NCBI RefSeq assembly: GCF_000717995.1
Contig: NZ_JODM01000001.1
Location: 496,001 to 560,000 of the forward strand
Length of the DNA: 64,000 nucleotides
Source: Streptomyces violaceorubidus
GTDB lineage: Bacteria > Actinomycetota > Actinomycetes > Streptomycetales > Streptomycetaceae
Reading direction: 5' to 3'
Part shown: piece after piece, positions 25,602 through 33,426 of the stretch
Numbering within the stretch: position 1 is the first letter of the stretch
How the letters are laid out: each line of letters begins with the position of its first letter
Notes under the pieces: generated by a model
Seen by the model: only the letters and a program-made list of their open reading frames with translations
Database searches by the model: none
What the model was told of the DNA's origin: nothing
Translations under genes and position numbers: made by a program

Positions 25602-27238
25602 TGCGCGTCATGGCACAGGTGGCGATGGTCATGAACCTCGACAAGTGCATCGGCTGCCACACCTGCTCGGTCACCTGCAAACAGACCTGGACCAACCGCA
25701 CCGGCACCGAGTACGCCTGGTTCAACAACGTCGAGACCCGCCCGGGCCAGGGCTACCCCCGCGGCCACGAGGACCAGGAGAAGTGGAAGGGCGGCTGGCG
25801 CCTCAAGGGCGGGCGCCTGGTCCCGCGCAGCGGCGGCCGGGCCCGCCGCCTCGCCCGCCTCTTCGCCAACCCCGAACTCCCCACCCTCGACGACTACTAC
25901 CAGCCCTGGACCTACGACTACGAGAACCTCACCACCGCCCCCCTCGGCGACGACGTCCCCACCGCCCCGCCCCGCTCGGCGATCGACGGCCACCCCACCG
26001 CCATCACCTGGGGGCCCAACTGGGACGACGACCTCGGCGGCGGCCCCGAGCAGCTCGCCGCCGACCCGCTGCTCGCCCGCATGAGCGAGCGGGTCCGCCT
26101 CGACTACGAGCGGGCGTTCATGTTCTACCTGCCCCGCATCTGCGAGCACTGCCTCAACCCCTCCTGCGTCGCCGTCTGCCCCTCCGGCGCCCTGTACAAG
26201 CGCGTCGAGGACGGCATCGTCCTGGTCGACCAGGACCGCTGCCGGGGCTGGCGGATGTGCGTCAGCGGCTGCCCGTACAAGAAGGTCTACTTCAACCACG
26301 CCATCGGCAAGGCCGAGAAGTGCACCTTCTGCTACCCGCGCATCGAGGCCGGCGACCCGACCGTCTGCTCCGAGACCTGCGTCGGCCGGCTGCGCTACCT
26401 CGGCGTCATGCTCTACGACCCCGACAAGGTCGGCGCCGCCGCCTCCGTCACCGACGAGAAGGACCTCTACGAGGCCCAGCTCGGCTGCTTCCTCGACCCC
26501 GAGGACCCCGAGGTGGCCCGCGCGGCCCAGGCGTCCGGCATCCCGCACGACTGGGTCGAGGCCGCGCGCCGCTCCCCGGTGGGCGCCCTCATCACCCGCT
26601 ACCGCGTCGCGCTCCCGCTGCACCCGGAGTACCGCACCATGCCGATGGTCTGGTACGTCCCGCCCCTCTCCCCGGTCGTCGACGCCCTCACCGGCAGCGG
26701 CCACGACGGGGAGGACCCGGCCGCGCTGTTCGGCGCGATCGACACGCTGCGCATCCCCCTCGGCTACCTCGCCGAACTCTTCACCGCGGGCGACCCCGGA
26801 CCCGTCGAGGCCGCCCTGTGCCGGCTGGCCGCGATGCGCTCCCACATGCGGCGCGTCAACCTCGGCGAGGAGCAGGACCCGCGGATCGCCGGGGCGGTCG
26901 GTCTCGACGAGCCCGGCATCCTGGAGCTGTACCGGCTGCTCGCCCTCGCCAAGTACGAGGAGCGGTACGTCATCCCGACCGCCTACACCGGATCCGTCCC
27001 CGACCCCGGCGGCACCGGGGCGGGCTGCAGCCTGGACGGCGTGGGCGGGCCCGGGATGATGCCCGAGGGCGGAGGCTTCGACCCGGACTCCTTCCACGCG
27101 CCCCCCGCCGCGGACGCCGCCGGCACCTCCACGTCCCTGCGCGGCCGGGTCAACCTCCTGAACTGGAACGGGAAGGGACGCCCCGACGGCCTCTTCCCGC
27201 GGGCCCGCGGCACCGTGCGGACGGAGCCCGAGCTGTGA
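25601..27238 (+). CDS. narH: Respiratory nitrate reductase beta subunit
   Basis: A 545-residue iron-sulfur subunit that wires electrons from haem in NarI to NarG. Four cysteine groups are seen: CIGCHTCSVTCKQTW near the N-terminus, CEHCLNPSCVAVCPSG, CRGWRMCVSGCPYKK (Trp in place of the second Cys, giving the [3Fe-4S] cluster as in E. coli NarH) and CTFCYPRIEAGDPTVCSETCVGR. The C-terminus is longer and Gly/Pro-rich. ATG overlaps the narG stop; the stop overlaps the narJ start (GTGA), so translation is coupled. Confidence 0.96.
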   Translation: MRVMAQVAMVMNLDKCIGCHTCSVTCKQTWTNRTGTEYAWFNNVETRPGQGYPRGHEDQEKWKGGWRLKGGRLVPRSGGRARRLARLFANPELPTLDDYYQPWTYDYENLTTAPLGDDVPTAPPRSAIDGHPTAITWGPNWDDDLGGGPEQLAADPLLARMSERVRLDYERAFMFYLPRICEHCLNPSCVAVCPSGALYKRVEDGIVLVDQDRCRGWRMCVSGCPYKKVYFNHAIGKAEKCTFCYPRIEAGDPTVCSETCVGRLRYLGVMLYDPDKVGAAASVTDEKDLYEAQLGCFLDPEDPEVARAAQASGIPHDWVEAARRSPVGALITRYRVALPLHPEYRTMPMVWYVPPLSPVVDALTGSGHDGEDPAALFGAIDTLRIPLGYLAELFTAGDPGPVEAALCRLAAMRSHMRRVNLGEEQDPRIAGAVGLDEPGILELYRLLALAKYEERYVIPTAYTGSVPDPGGTGAGCSLDGVGGPGMMPEGGGFDPDSFHAPPAADAAGTSTSLRGRVNLLNWNGKGRPDGLFPRARGTVRTEPEL

Positions 27239-27909
27239 CCCGCAGCCGTGGCCACAGCCGTGGTCGTGCCACCACCAACGCCCCGGTCGTCTTCCAGGCC
27301 GCCGCCCTGCTCCTCGGCTACCCGGACCGGGACTGGCCCCGCCGCCCGCGCACCGTCCGCGAGACGGTCGCCGCGCTCCCCGGACCCGAGATCCCGCTCC
27401 TGCTCTCCTTCTGCGACCGGGCGGAGCGGGAGGACCCCCTCGCCGTCGCCGCCCGCTACGTCGCCACCTTCGACCGCAGCCGCCGCCGCTGCCTCTACCT
27501 CACCTACTACACCGACGGCGACACCCGCCGCCGTGGCGCCGCACTGGCCCGTATCAAGTCCGTGTACCGCGCCCACGGCTGGCTGCCGCCGGACGACGAA
27601 CTGCCCGACTTCCTGCCGCTGATGCTGGAGTTCGCCGCCCGCACCCCCGAGGCGGGCACCGCGCTGCTCGCCGAGCACCGTGCGGCGATCGAGGTCCTGC
27701 GCTACGCCCTCGAAGCCCACCGCAGCCCCTACGCCGCCCTCCTCCAGGCCGTCTGCCGGTGCCTGCCGGGCCAGGCGCCGGCCAGCCGCGAGGAGGCCCT
27801 GCGCCTGACCCGTACCGGCCCGCCGGCCGAGGCGGTGGGCCTGGACGTCCCAGAACCCCTCCCCGCCCGGTCGCGGCCTCGGCCGCACGACGAAGGAGCC
27901 CGCCGGTGA
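27235..27909 (+). CDS. narJ: Nitrate reductase molybdenum cofactor assembly chaperone
   Basis: A 224-residue all-helical TorD/NarJ-type chaperone that binds apo-NarG for Mo-cofactor insertion and membrane docking. Typical segments are FQAAALLLGYPDRDW, ARYVATFDRSRRRCLYLTYYTDGDTRRRGAAL and ELPDFLPLMLEFAA. GTG start overlaps the narH stop by four bases, and its own stop overlaps the narI start the same way. The Pro/Arg-rich C-terminal 30 residues are not conserved. Confidence 0.93.
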   Translation: MTRSRGHSRGRATTNAPVVFQAAALLLGYPDRDWPRRPRTVRETVAALPGPEIPLLLSFCDRAEREDPLAVAARYVATFDRSRRRCLYLTYYTDGDTRRRGAALARIKSVYRAHGWLPPDDELPDFLPLMLEFAARTPEAGTALLAEHRAAIEVLRYALEAHRSPYAALLQAVCRCLPGQAPASREEALRLTRTGPPAEAVGLDVPEPLPARSRPRPHDEGARR

Positions 27910-28619
27910 AGCACCTGCACACCGCCCTGTGGGGTGTCCTGCCGTACCTGACGCTGGTGGTGCTGGTGGCGGGCACCGCCTGGCGCTACCACTACGACCG
28001 CTTCGGCTTCACCACCCGCTCCAGCCAGCTGCACGAGAGCCGGCTGCTGCGGGTGGCGGGCCCGCTCTTCCACTACGGCCTGCTCTTCGTGATCGCCGGT
28101 CACGTGGCCGGGCTCCTGGTCCCCGAGTCGCTGACCGACCGCCTCCACGTCGGCGAGCGCGTCTACCACGCCAACGCCCTGATCGCGGGCGGCACGGCGG
28201 GCCTGGCCACGCTCGCGGGCCTCGCCCTCCTGCTGTACCGCCGCGTGCGCACCCCCGCGATCAGAGCGGCGACCAGCCGCAGCGACCGAGTGGTCTACCC
28301 GGTGCTGGCCACGGTCGTCCTCGCCGGACTGACGGCCACCGCATCCGGCGCGACGGCCGGGTCCGCGTACGACTACCGGCTCGGGGTCTCCGTCTGGTTC
28401 CGCAGCCTGTTCGCCCTGGACCCGGACGTGACCGCCATGGCCGGGGCGCCGCTGGTGTACCGCCTGCACGCGCTGCTCGCCATGGCCCTGTTCGCCCTGT
28501 GGCCCTTCACCCGCCTGGTCCACGCCTTCACGGTGCCGCTGGGCTACCTGGTCCGGCCGTACGTCGTCTACCGGCACCGGGGGCGCGGCGAGGTGCGGGC
28601 GGGCCGGCCGGTCCGCTGA
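27906..28619 (+). CDS. narI: Respiratory nitrate reductase gamma subunit (cytochrome b)
   Basis: A 237-residue membrane subunit with five helices that oxidises menaquinol and passes electrons to NarH through two b haems. Helices: WGVLPYLTLVVLVAGTAWRY, LFHYGLLFVIAGHVAGLLV, ALIAGGTAGLATLAGLALLL, VVYPVLATVVLAGLTATASG and LVYRLHALLAMALFALWPF. The haem-ligating histidines are in LFHYG, AGHVAG, YRLHALL and RLVHAFTVP. The gene ends three bases before the convergent aldo/keto reductase gene; a small palindrome (28612-28628) spans both stop codons. No nitrate transporter gene is adjacent. Confidence 0.95.
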   Translation: MKHLHTALWGVLPYLTLVVLVAGTAWRYHYDRFGFTTRSSQLHESRLLRVAGPLFHYGLLFVIAGHVAGLLVPESLTDRLHVGERVYHANALIAGGTAGLATLAGLALLLYRRVRTPAIRAATSRSDRVVYPVLATVVLAGLTATASGATAGSAYDYRLGVSVWFRSLFALDPDVTAMAGAPLVYRLHALLAMALFALWPFTRLVHAFTVPLGYLVRPYVVYRHRGRGEVRAGRPVR

Positions 28620-28622
28620 CGC

Positions 28623-29657
28623 TCAGCGGCGCACCGTCCGCCGGCGGCGCAGCGCCGGGTCGAGCAGCGCGGGCGTGGTGTCGAACTTCTCGTGCGCGGC
28701 CAGATCGGTGCCGGGCGGGACGACGGCGTCGATCGCGTCCAGTACGTCGGCGGAGAGCACGGTGTCGGCGGCGGCCAGCTGGGAGCGCAGGTGGTCCAGG
28801 GTGCGCGGCCCGACGAGCGCGGCGGTGACGCCCGGATGCGCGGTGACGAAACCGAGCGCGAGCTGGATCAGGGTGAGCCCGGCCTCGTCGGCGACCGCGG
28901 CCAGCTTCTCGACGGCGTCGAGCCGGGCGCGGTTGGCGGGCAGCGCGGTGTCGAAGCGCTCGGGAAGGACCGCGGACCGGTGTGTGCCGACCTCCCGCCC
29001 CGCGCGCACCGCCCCCGACAGCCATCCCGAGGCCAGCGGGCTCCACACCAGCACGCCGAGCCCGTACCGCTCGGTCACGGGCAGCACGTGGCTCTCGATC
29101 CCGCGCTGGAGGAGGGAGTAGCTGGGCTGCTCGGTGGCGTACCGGCCGAGCCGGTGCTCGTGGGCGGCCCACTGGGCCTCGACGATGCGGTAGGCGGGGT
29201 AGGTGGAGGAGCCGAAGTACCGGATCTTCCCGGCGCGCCGCAGATCGGTGAGCGCGGACAGGGTCTCCTCGTCACTCGTGTTCGGGTCCCACCGGTGGAT
29301 CTGGTAGAGATCCACGTGGTCGACGCCGAGCCGGCGCAGGCTGTTGTCCAGCTCCGTGACCAGCCAGCGGCGGGAGGCGCCCTGGTGGTTGGGCTCGTCG
29401 CTCATCGGCATGTACGCCTTCGTGGCCAGCACGATGTCGTCGCGGCGCCCGGCGATCGCCTTGCCGACCATCTCCTCCGACTCACCGTGGCCGTACATGT
29501 CGGCGGTGTCGATCAGGTTGATCCCCGCCTCCAGGGCGGCGTCGACGATGGCGGTGGCCTCGTCCTGGGTGGTGCGCCCGATGCTGCCGAAGTTCATGGC
29601 GCCGAGCGCGAGCGAGCTGACCTGCACACCGGTGCGGCCCAAGGTGCGGTACTGCAT
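28623..29657 (-). CDS. Aldo/keto reductase
   Basis: A 344-residue (beta/alpha)8 NADPH-dependent oxidoreductase of the AKR11/12-like group. ATG 29657 has GAAGGA upstream. The catalytic tetrad is visible: Asp and Tyr in DTADMYGHGESEE, Lys in VLATKAYMP, His in YQIHRWDP. The cofactor-binding C-terminal part has ALVGPRTLDHLRSQL. Substrate is unknown, likely a small aldehyde or ketone. It is divergent from a TetR gene, and paired operators lie between, so this is probably the repressor's main target. Confidence 0.92.
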   Translation of the reverse strand: MQYRTLGRTGVQVSSLALGAMNFGSIGRTTQDEATAIVDAALEAGINLIDTADMYGHGESEEMVGKAIAGRRDDIVLATKAYMPMSDEPNHQGASRRWLVTELDNSLRRLGVDHVDLYQIHRWDPNTSDEETLSALTDLRRAGKIRYFGSSTYPAYRIVEAQWAAHEHRLGRYATEQPSYSLLQRGIESHVLPVTERYGLGVLVWSPLASGWLSGAVRAGREVGTHRSAVLPERFDTALPANRARLDAVEKLAAVADEAGLTLIQLALGFVTAHPGVTAALVGPRTLDHLRSQLAAADTVLSADVLDAIDAVVPPGTDLAAHEKFDTTPALLDPALRRRRTVRR

Positions 29658-29985
29658 GACGGTTCCTTCACTGGGGGCGGCTTGCGTAGGGGTCGAGGCA
29701 TGACTTGGTGGCGGGCTCGACGCTCTGGCATCATGGGAGAGGCCAAGCGGAACACCGTCCCGTTTACTTGCCCCACGATACGGAACGCTGTCCCGTTTAT
29801 CAATCGCGGCGGGTGCCGGCGCGGCGGCGACCACGGCCGGAACGGCTTGGGGGACGGCACACTTGGGCGGCACCCTGGGGCCGGTCCAGGGGAACGGCAC
29901 CAGAACGGCACCGGGAACGGCACCAGGAACGGCACCAGGAACGGCACCGGGAACGGCACCAGGAACGGCGAAGGGAACGGAAACG
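29658..29985. other. Divergent control region between the aldo/keto reductase and TetR genes
   Basis: This 328-bp spacer contains two operator-like direct repeats (29748-29766 and 29781-29799) and a 12-bp tandem array (29892-29986) that runs into the TetR start codon. Both are listed separately. A frame across the array exists but would need a TTG start and encodes only Ala-Pro-Gly-Thr repeats. Confidence 0.7.
29748..29799. promoter_or_regulatory. Paired TetR-type operators
   Basis: Two 19-bp direct repeats, CGGAACACCGTCCCGTTTA (29748-29766) and CGGAACGCTGTCCCGTTTA (29781-29799), match at 17 of 19 positions and are 33 bp apart, about three helical turns. Each is also an imperfect inverted repeat: GTCCCGTTT on the right mirrors a 7/9 match to its complement on the left around a 3-base centre. 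This is typical for TetR dimers. Confidence 0.65.
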
Positions 29986-29986
29986 G
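29892..29986. repeat. 12-bp tandem array next to the TetR start
   Basis: Eight head-to-tail copies of about GAACGGCACCRG; the first is 11 bp, the middle five are near-identical, the last two have drifted and include the AAGGGA ribosome-binding sequence and the first base of the GTG start. Confidence 0.9.
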
Positions 29987-30582
29987 TGAAGGACGGCGAA
30001 GCGGCGACGGGGCGGACGGCCTCCCGGCCCAAGCGCGCGGACGCCCGGCGCAACGAGAAGACCCTGCTCGACGCCGCGGCCGCGGTGTTCGTCAGGTCGG
30101 GCGTGGAGGCCCCCGTGCGCGACATCGCGGCCGAGGCCGGCGTCGGAACGGCCACGATCTACCGCCACTTCCCGACCCGGGCGGACCTCATCATCGGCGT
30201 CTACCGACACCAGGTGGAGGCCTGCGCCGAGGCCGGCCCCGCCCTGCTGGCGAGCAGCCCCACCCCGTACGCCGCCCTCGCGTCCTGGATCGACCGGTTC
30301 GTCGACTTCCTGGTCACCAAGCACGGCCTCGCCGCGGTCCTCCAGTCCGACGACACCGGCTTCGAGGCCCTCCACGCCTACTTCCTCGACCGCCTCGTCC
30401 CCGTGTGCACCGACCTCCTCGCCGCCGCGACCGCCTCCGGCGAGATCCACACCGACGTCCCGGCGATCGCCCTCATGCGCGGCGTCGGCAACCTCTGCAT
30501 CGGCGCGGAGACCCCCGACCCGCGCTACGACCCCCGACAACTGGCGGGGGTGCTGGTCGCGGGGTTGCGGGCGGGGGGCTGA
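29986..30582 (+). CDS. TetR-family transcriptional regulator
   Basis: A 198-residue repressor. Start GTG 29986 with AAGGGA ten bases upstream. The N-terminal HTH is complete: RRNEKTLLDAAAAVFVRSG, APVRDIAAEAGVGTATIYRHFPTRADLI. The C-domain (FVDFLVTKHGLAAVLQSDDTGFEALHAYF) is of the SbtR/TetR_C_33 type seen in many Streptomyces regulators that sit beside oxidoreductases. It should bind the paired operators in the divergent spacer and respond to a small ligand related to the aldo/keto reductase substrate (inference). Confidence 0.92.
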   Translation: MKDGEAATGRTASRPKRADARRNEKTLLDAAAAVFVRSGVEAPVRDIAAEAGVGTATIYRHFPTRADLIIGVYRHQVEACAEAGPALLASSPTPYAALASWIDRFVDFLVTKHGLAAVLQSDDTGFEALHAYFLDRLVPVCTDLLAAATASGEIHTDVPAIALMRGVGNLCIGAETPDPRYDPRQLAGVLVAGLRAGG

Positions 30583-30615
30583 CCCCGGCGGGCGTACCGG
30601 GTGGCGTTCGTCCGC

Positions 30616-31242
30616 TCAGCGCGTCCACAGCGACAGGTCGCTGCTCGTCGCCACGGCGATGGTGCGCCCGGAGGGCGAGAAGCCCGCCGCTCGGAACGTG
30701 GAGCAGTCGCAGTGGAAGAGGTGCCACCACCGCTCTCCGTGCGGACCGGCGTGGGGGAGCCCGCCGTCGCGGGACAGCAGGACGCGTTCGTTCGGCCAGG
30801 CCGGGGTGACGACATTCAGCTCCCACCTGTCCCGAGTGCCGCTGTGCAGTCCTCCGCCGAAGAGCCCCGCGATCCGCACCCGGTCGCCTTCGACGGGGCC
30901 GAGGCCCGGGCAGGACAGGTCGGCTGCTTGATCGGGTGTGCTGCCGTCGGGGTCGGGGTCCCGGTTCCTGGCGATCCTCTCCCCGGTGACGGTGTCGAAG
31001 AGCCCGTGGCCGTCGTGCGAGACGACCATGACCAGGTCACGGCCGCTGTCGGGATGCGACACGAAACCGATGCCGAGCAGCCCGCCGACCGGGACGACCC
31101 CGACGGACCGCCAGGGCGCGGGGGCGGGCACCACGGGCGCCGCCAGCAGCCGGTCGCGCATCGCCACCTGATACGCCGACAGCTTCGGCTCGTGCTTCGA
31201 CCGCACGGCGGAAGCCGACTCCCTCTCCCTCGCCCGGAACAT
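30616..31242 (-). CDS. Hypothetical protein (possible beta-propeller-like or legume-lectin-like fold)
   Basis: A 208-residue protein that I do not recognise. ATG at 31242 overlaps the stop of the upstream DUF4291 gene (TGATG), so the two are co-translated. It contains LGIGFVSHPDSGRDLVMVVSHDGHGLFDTVTGERIARNRD and ends ERWWHLFHCDCSTFRAAGFSPSGRTIAVATSSDLSLWTR, patterns of beta-strands with WD-like turns. A Cys pair (CDC) and a conserved Trp-rich stretch are notable. No signal peptide or membrane helix. Such proteins occur singly in many Streptomyces. Confidence 0.65.
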   Translation of the reverse strand: MFRARERESASAVRSKHEPKLSAYQVAMRDRLLAAPVVPAPAPWRSVGVVPVGGLLGIGFVSHPDSGRDLVMVVSHDGHGLFDTVTGERIARNRDPDPDGSTPDQAADLSCPGLGPVEGDRVRIAGLFGGGLHSGTRDRWELNVVTPAWPNERVLLSRDGGLPHAGPHGERWWHLFHCDCSTFRAAGFSPSGRTIAVATSSDLSLWTR

Positions 31243-31898
31243 CACCGCTCCGGCACCGTCCGGACCGGTGGCCGGACAGCAGGTCCACGCGACGGCGGCG
31301 CATCCGGCGGTCGTACGGTGCCCAGCAGCTCCTCCGCGGCGGGGTACGGCTGCTCCCGGGGCAGCAGGTCCCGTGCCGAGCCGAGGTCGCCTGCGCGTAC
31401 GAAGCCGTGGATCTCGTGCGCCAGAGGGGTGACGTCACGGATCCCGACCGTCCACTCGTCGGCATAACGTCGGGCGGCCTCGCCGGAGAGGCCGAGTTGG
31501 AGGGAGCGGTACGGCAGGGGCCGCAGCCGCAGGTCGCGTTCGGGGTCCCACTGGACGCGGGTGGGTGAGCGCTTCAACTCGCGCTGCCAGGTGGCCCGGT
31601 CGGGGTGCACGCCGGGCCGGTAGCTCGACAGGCACGCGTGGCGCAGGGCCCACTCGAAGCCCTCGCGGCTGATCTCGACCGCCAGGACGGTCTCCTGGCC
31701 CTCCTTGGCGGCCCATCCGCAGCGGTACATCATCCACAGGAACGACGGCTTGATCCACGTCATCCTGTCCCGCTTCCAGGCGGTGGGAAAGCGTCCCTCG
31801 CGCGCGGCGGGGAGGCCGATCTCCGGGGCGTACGCCTGGTAGACGGTGACGGTGGACGCCGTGTGGACCGCCCGGACCTCGTGCTGTGGCTGTCGCAT
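31242..31898 (-). CDS. DUF4291 family protein
   Basis: A 218-residue cytoplasmic protein. The family signature is very clear: VTVYQAYAPEIGLPAAREG, FPTAWKRDRMTWIKPSFLWMMYRCGW, REGFEWALRHACLSSY, VQWDPERDLRLRPLPYRSLQLGL and DEWTVGIRDVTPLAHEIH. The ATG at 31898 is chosen because the conserved domain starts ten residues later; a frame to 31970 is possible. The biochemical role of DUF4291 is not known to me. It is widely distributed as a stand-alone gene in bacteria and fungi. Confidence 0.85.
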   Translation of the reverse strand: MRQPQHEVRAVHTASTVTVYQAYAPEIGLPAAREGRFPTAWKRDRMTWIKPSFLWMMYRCGWAAKEGQETVLAVEISREGFEWALRHACLSSYRPGVHPDRATWQRELKRSPTRVQWDPERDLRLRPLPYRSLQLGLSGEAARRYADEWTVGIRDVTPLAHEIHGFVRAGDLGSARDLLPREQPYPAAEELLGTVRPPDAPPSRGPAVRPPVRTVPER

Positions 31899-31976
31899 GG
31901 CCCACAGCTTGGGCCGGGGGTTCCGCATCGGGCCACCGGTTTTCGGCATGGACGGCGGCGACAGCGGCACAGACGG

Positions 31977-32249
31977 CTACAGCGCTTCGAACGGCGGGAT
32001 GATGCGGACGACGACGATCAGCGGCTCGCGCGGCGCCACCAGGAAGTAGAACCATCCGCCGGCTGCGTCCATCCGTCGTAGGCCGCCCGGACGAGGCCCG
32101 TTACCGAGGTCGCTGATGTCGACGCCCGTACTGGCCAGGTCGACGAGTTGACCGGTCAGACGTTCCACTTCCGCCACGACGTGGGCCGGGACGCCGCCGG
32201 CCACATGGTCGTGGTCGGGGTCGTACTCCCATCGCCACTCCCTGCTCAC
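31977..32249 (-). CDS. Small protein, probable RelE/ParE-like toxin partner
   Basis: A 90-residue protein, GTG start at 32249 overlapping the upstream gene's stop by four bases. The pattern WRWEYDPDHDHVAGGVPAHVVAEVERLTGQLVDLA, then a GLRRMDAAGGWFYFLVAP beta hairpin and EPLIVVVRIIPPF fits a small RelE/ParE-like fold: two N-terminal helices and a C-terminal sheet. Catalytic residues of RelE are not certain. Gene order (DUF6247-like first, this second) and coupling suggest a type II toxin-antitoxin-like module. Function is an inference. Confidence 0.6.
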   Translation of the reverse strand: MSREWRWEYDPDHDHVAGGVPAHVVAEVERLTGQLVDLASTGVDISDLGNGPRPGGLRRMDAAGGWFYFLVAPREPLIVVVRIIPPFEAL

Positions 32250-32599
32250 CGGCGGTTGAGTCCGACGGCGGCGTGTGCCCGATCGAGGATGCGGCCGATC
32301 TCCGAGGCGGCCTCTCGCACCTGGGCGGCGTCTCCCGCTGCGGCGCGCTCCTCCCAGTCGTGCAGATCTGCGGCCAGGTCCGGCTGGCGCTGGATGTAGA
32401 CGTAGGCCGCCCACTGAGCGACGAACCGCTGCAGCGGCGCCAGGTCCGAACCCTGCCGGGACTGGTCCGCCGCCTGGTCCAACTCCCGCGTGAACGCGGG
32501 CAGCGCCGCTGGCGTGATCTGCCTGACGGCCTGACGCAGAGCGGCCACAGTCGCGGGGGGCTGGGGGATGAGCGGTTGCCCGGCGGTGGAGGTGGTCAT
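32246..32599 (-). CDS. DUF6247-like protein, probable antitoxin partner
   Basis: A 117-residue helical protein starting at ATG 32599 with GGGAG upstream. The core is ALRQAVRQITPAALPAFTRE and LDQAADQSRQGSDLAPLQRF followed by VAQWAAYVYIQRQPDLAADL, which resembles the Streptomyces DUF6247 family (recalled). Such genes are usually paired with a small RelE-like gene downstream, exactly as here. It lacks a recognisable DNA-binding domain. Confidence 0.6.
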   Translation of the reverse strand: MTTSTAGQPLIPQPPATVAALRQAVRQITPAALPAFTRELDQAADQSRQGSDLAPLQRFVAQWAAYVYIQRQPDLAADLHDWEERAAAGDAAQVREAASEIGRILDRAHAAVGLNRR

Positions 32600-32732
32600 C
32601 GGTACTCCCATGGGCGCGATTCTGATCCCACGCATCAGGCTATCCGGCGCAAGCGCCGCCGTACCGCTCGAACGGGTGAGGCAGCGCCGACGCGTCCGTC
32701 CAGGGCGGTAGCCGGGTCGGGCGATCGGGCGT

Positions 32733-32760
32733 GGAATGGTTGGGGGTGCCCCGTGCGTTG
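32733..32760 (+). promoter_or_regulatory. SigR-type promoter of msrA
   Basis: GGAAT (32733-32737), 19 bases, then GTTG (32757-32760). This equals the SigR consensus GGAAT-N18/19-GTT of the Streptomyces thiol-oxidative stress sigma factor. Transcription would start near 32767, giving a leader of about 73 bases before msrA. Confidence 0.75.
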
Positions 32761-32839
32761 CAGGAGGTGGGTATGGGAGGCCGGTCGGATGGGCCGCGTG
32801 CCCGAGTGACCGAGCCGAGACACTTTATGGAGGGCCGCG

Positions 32840-33352
32840 ATGGCTGCGCAGACACAGAGGGCCGTGCTGGCGGGCGGATGCTTCTGGGGGATGGAGGAGC
32901 TGGTCCGCCGGCTCCCGGGCGTGACCGCGACCCGGGTCGGGTACACCGGGGGTGACGTGCCGAACGCGACGTACCGCAACCACGGCACGCACGCGGAGGC
33001 CATCGAGATCCTCTTCGACCCCGAGGTGACCGACTACCGCGCGATCCTGGAGTTCTTCTTCCAGATCCACGACCCGAGCACCAAGAACCGCCAGGGCAAC
33101 GACATCGGTGTCAGCTACCGCTCGGCGATCTACTACGTGGACGACGAGCAGAAGCGGATCGCCGAGGACACGATCGCGGACGTGGACGCCTCCGGACTGT
33201 GGCCCGGCAAGGTCGTCACCGAGGTGGAGCCGGTCGGCCCCTTCTGGGAGGCCGAGCCGGAGCACCAGGACTACCTCCAGCGCTACCCGGACGGGTACAC
33301 CTGCCACTTCCCGCGTCCGGGATGGCGGCTGCCCGCCCGCACCGAGGGCTGA
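32840..33352 (+). CDS. msrA: Peptide-methionine (S)-S-oxide reductase
   Basis: A 170-residue enzyme repairing oxidised methionine. The catalytic Cys is in [11 protein letters not shown], followed by [41 protein letters not shown] and [10 protein letters not shown]. The C-terminus has one further Cys ([10 protein letters not shown]) which may act in recycling. ATG 32840 has GGAGGG upstream. The SigR-type promoter ties it to disulfide stress. It ends in a two-way hairpin before a convergent gene. Confidence 0.96.
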   Translation: MAAQTQRAVLAGGCFWGMEELVRRLPGVTATRVGYTGGDVPNATYRNHGTHAEAIEILFDPEVTDYRAILEFFFQIHDPSTKNRQGNDIGVSYRSAIYYVDDEQKRIAEDTIADVDASGLWPGKVVTEVEPVGPFWEAEPEHQDYLQRYPDGYTCHFPRPGWRLPARTEG

Positions 33353-33377
33353 GGCCGGGCGAAGAGAAGCGGGAAGC

Positions 33378-33403
33378 GGTCCGGCCGGGTGATCGGCCGG
33401 ACC
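33378..33403. terminator. Bidirectional terminator after msrA
   Basis: A perfect 10-bp stem GGTCCGGCCG / CGGCCGGACC with loop GGTGAT between convergent msrA and the membrane protein gene. Confidence 0.75.
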
Positions 33404-33426
33404 GTCCGTATGAGCGCGCCCGGCGC

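Noticed and set aside
22661..27238. A plus-strand open frame of over 1500 codons across narG and narH
   Set aside because: Its first part is Arg/Pro-rich sequence out of frame with narG and only its end is NarH. It is the usual GC-driven open frame, not a fusion protein.
29863..29985. N-terminal extension of the TetR protein through the 12-bp array
   Set aside because: It would need a TTG start and would encode only Ala-Pro-Gly-Thr repeats. GTG 29986 has a ribosome site and directly precedes the helix-turn-helix.
29892..29986. CRISPR-like array
   Set aside because: Units are directly adjacent without unique spacers, so it is a tandem repeat.
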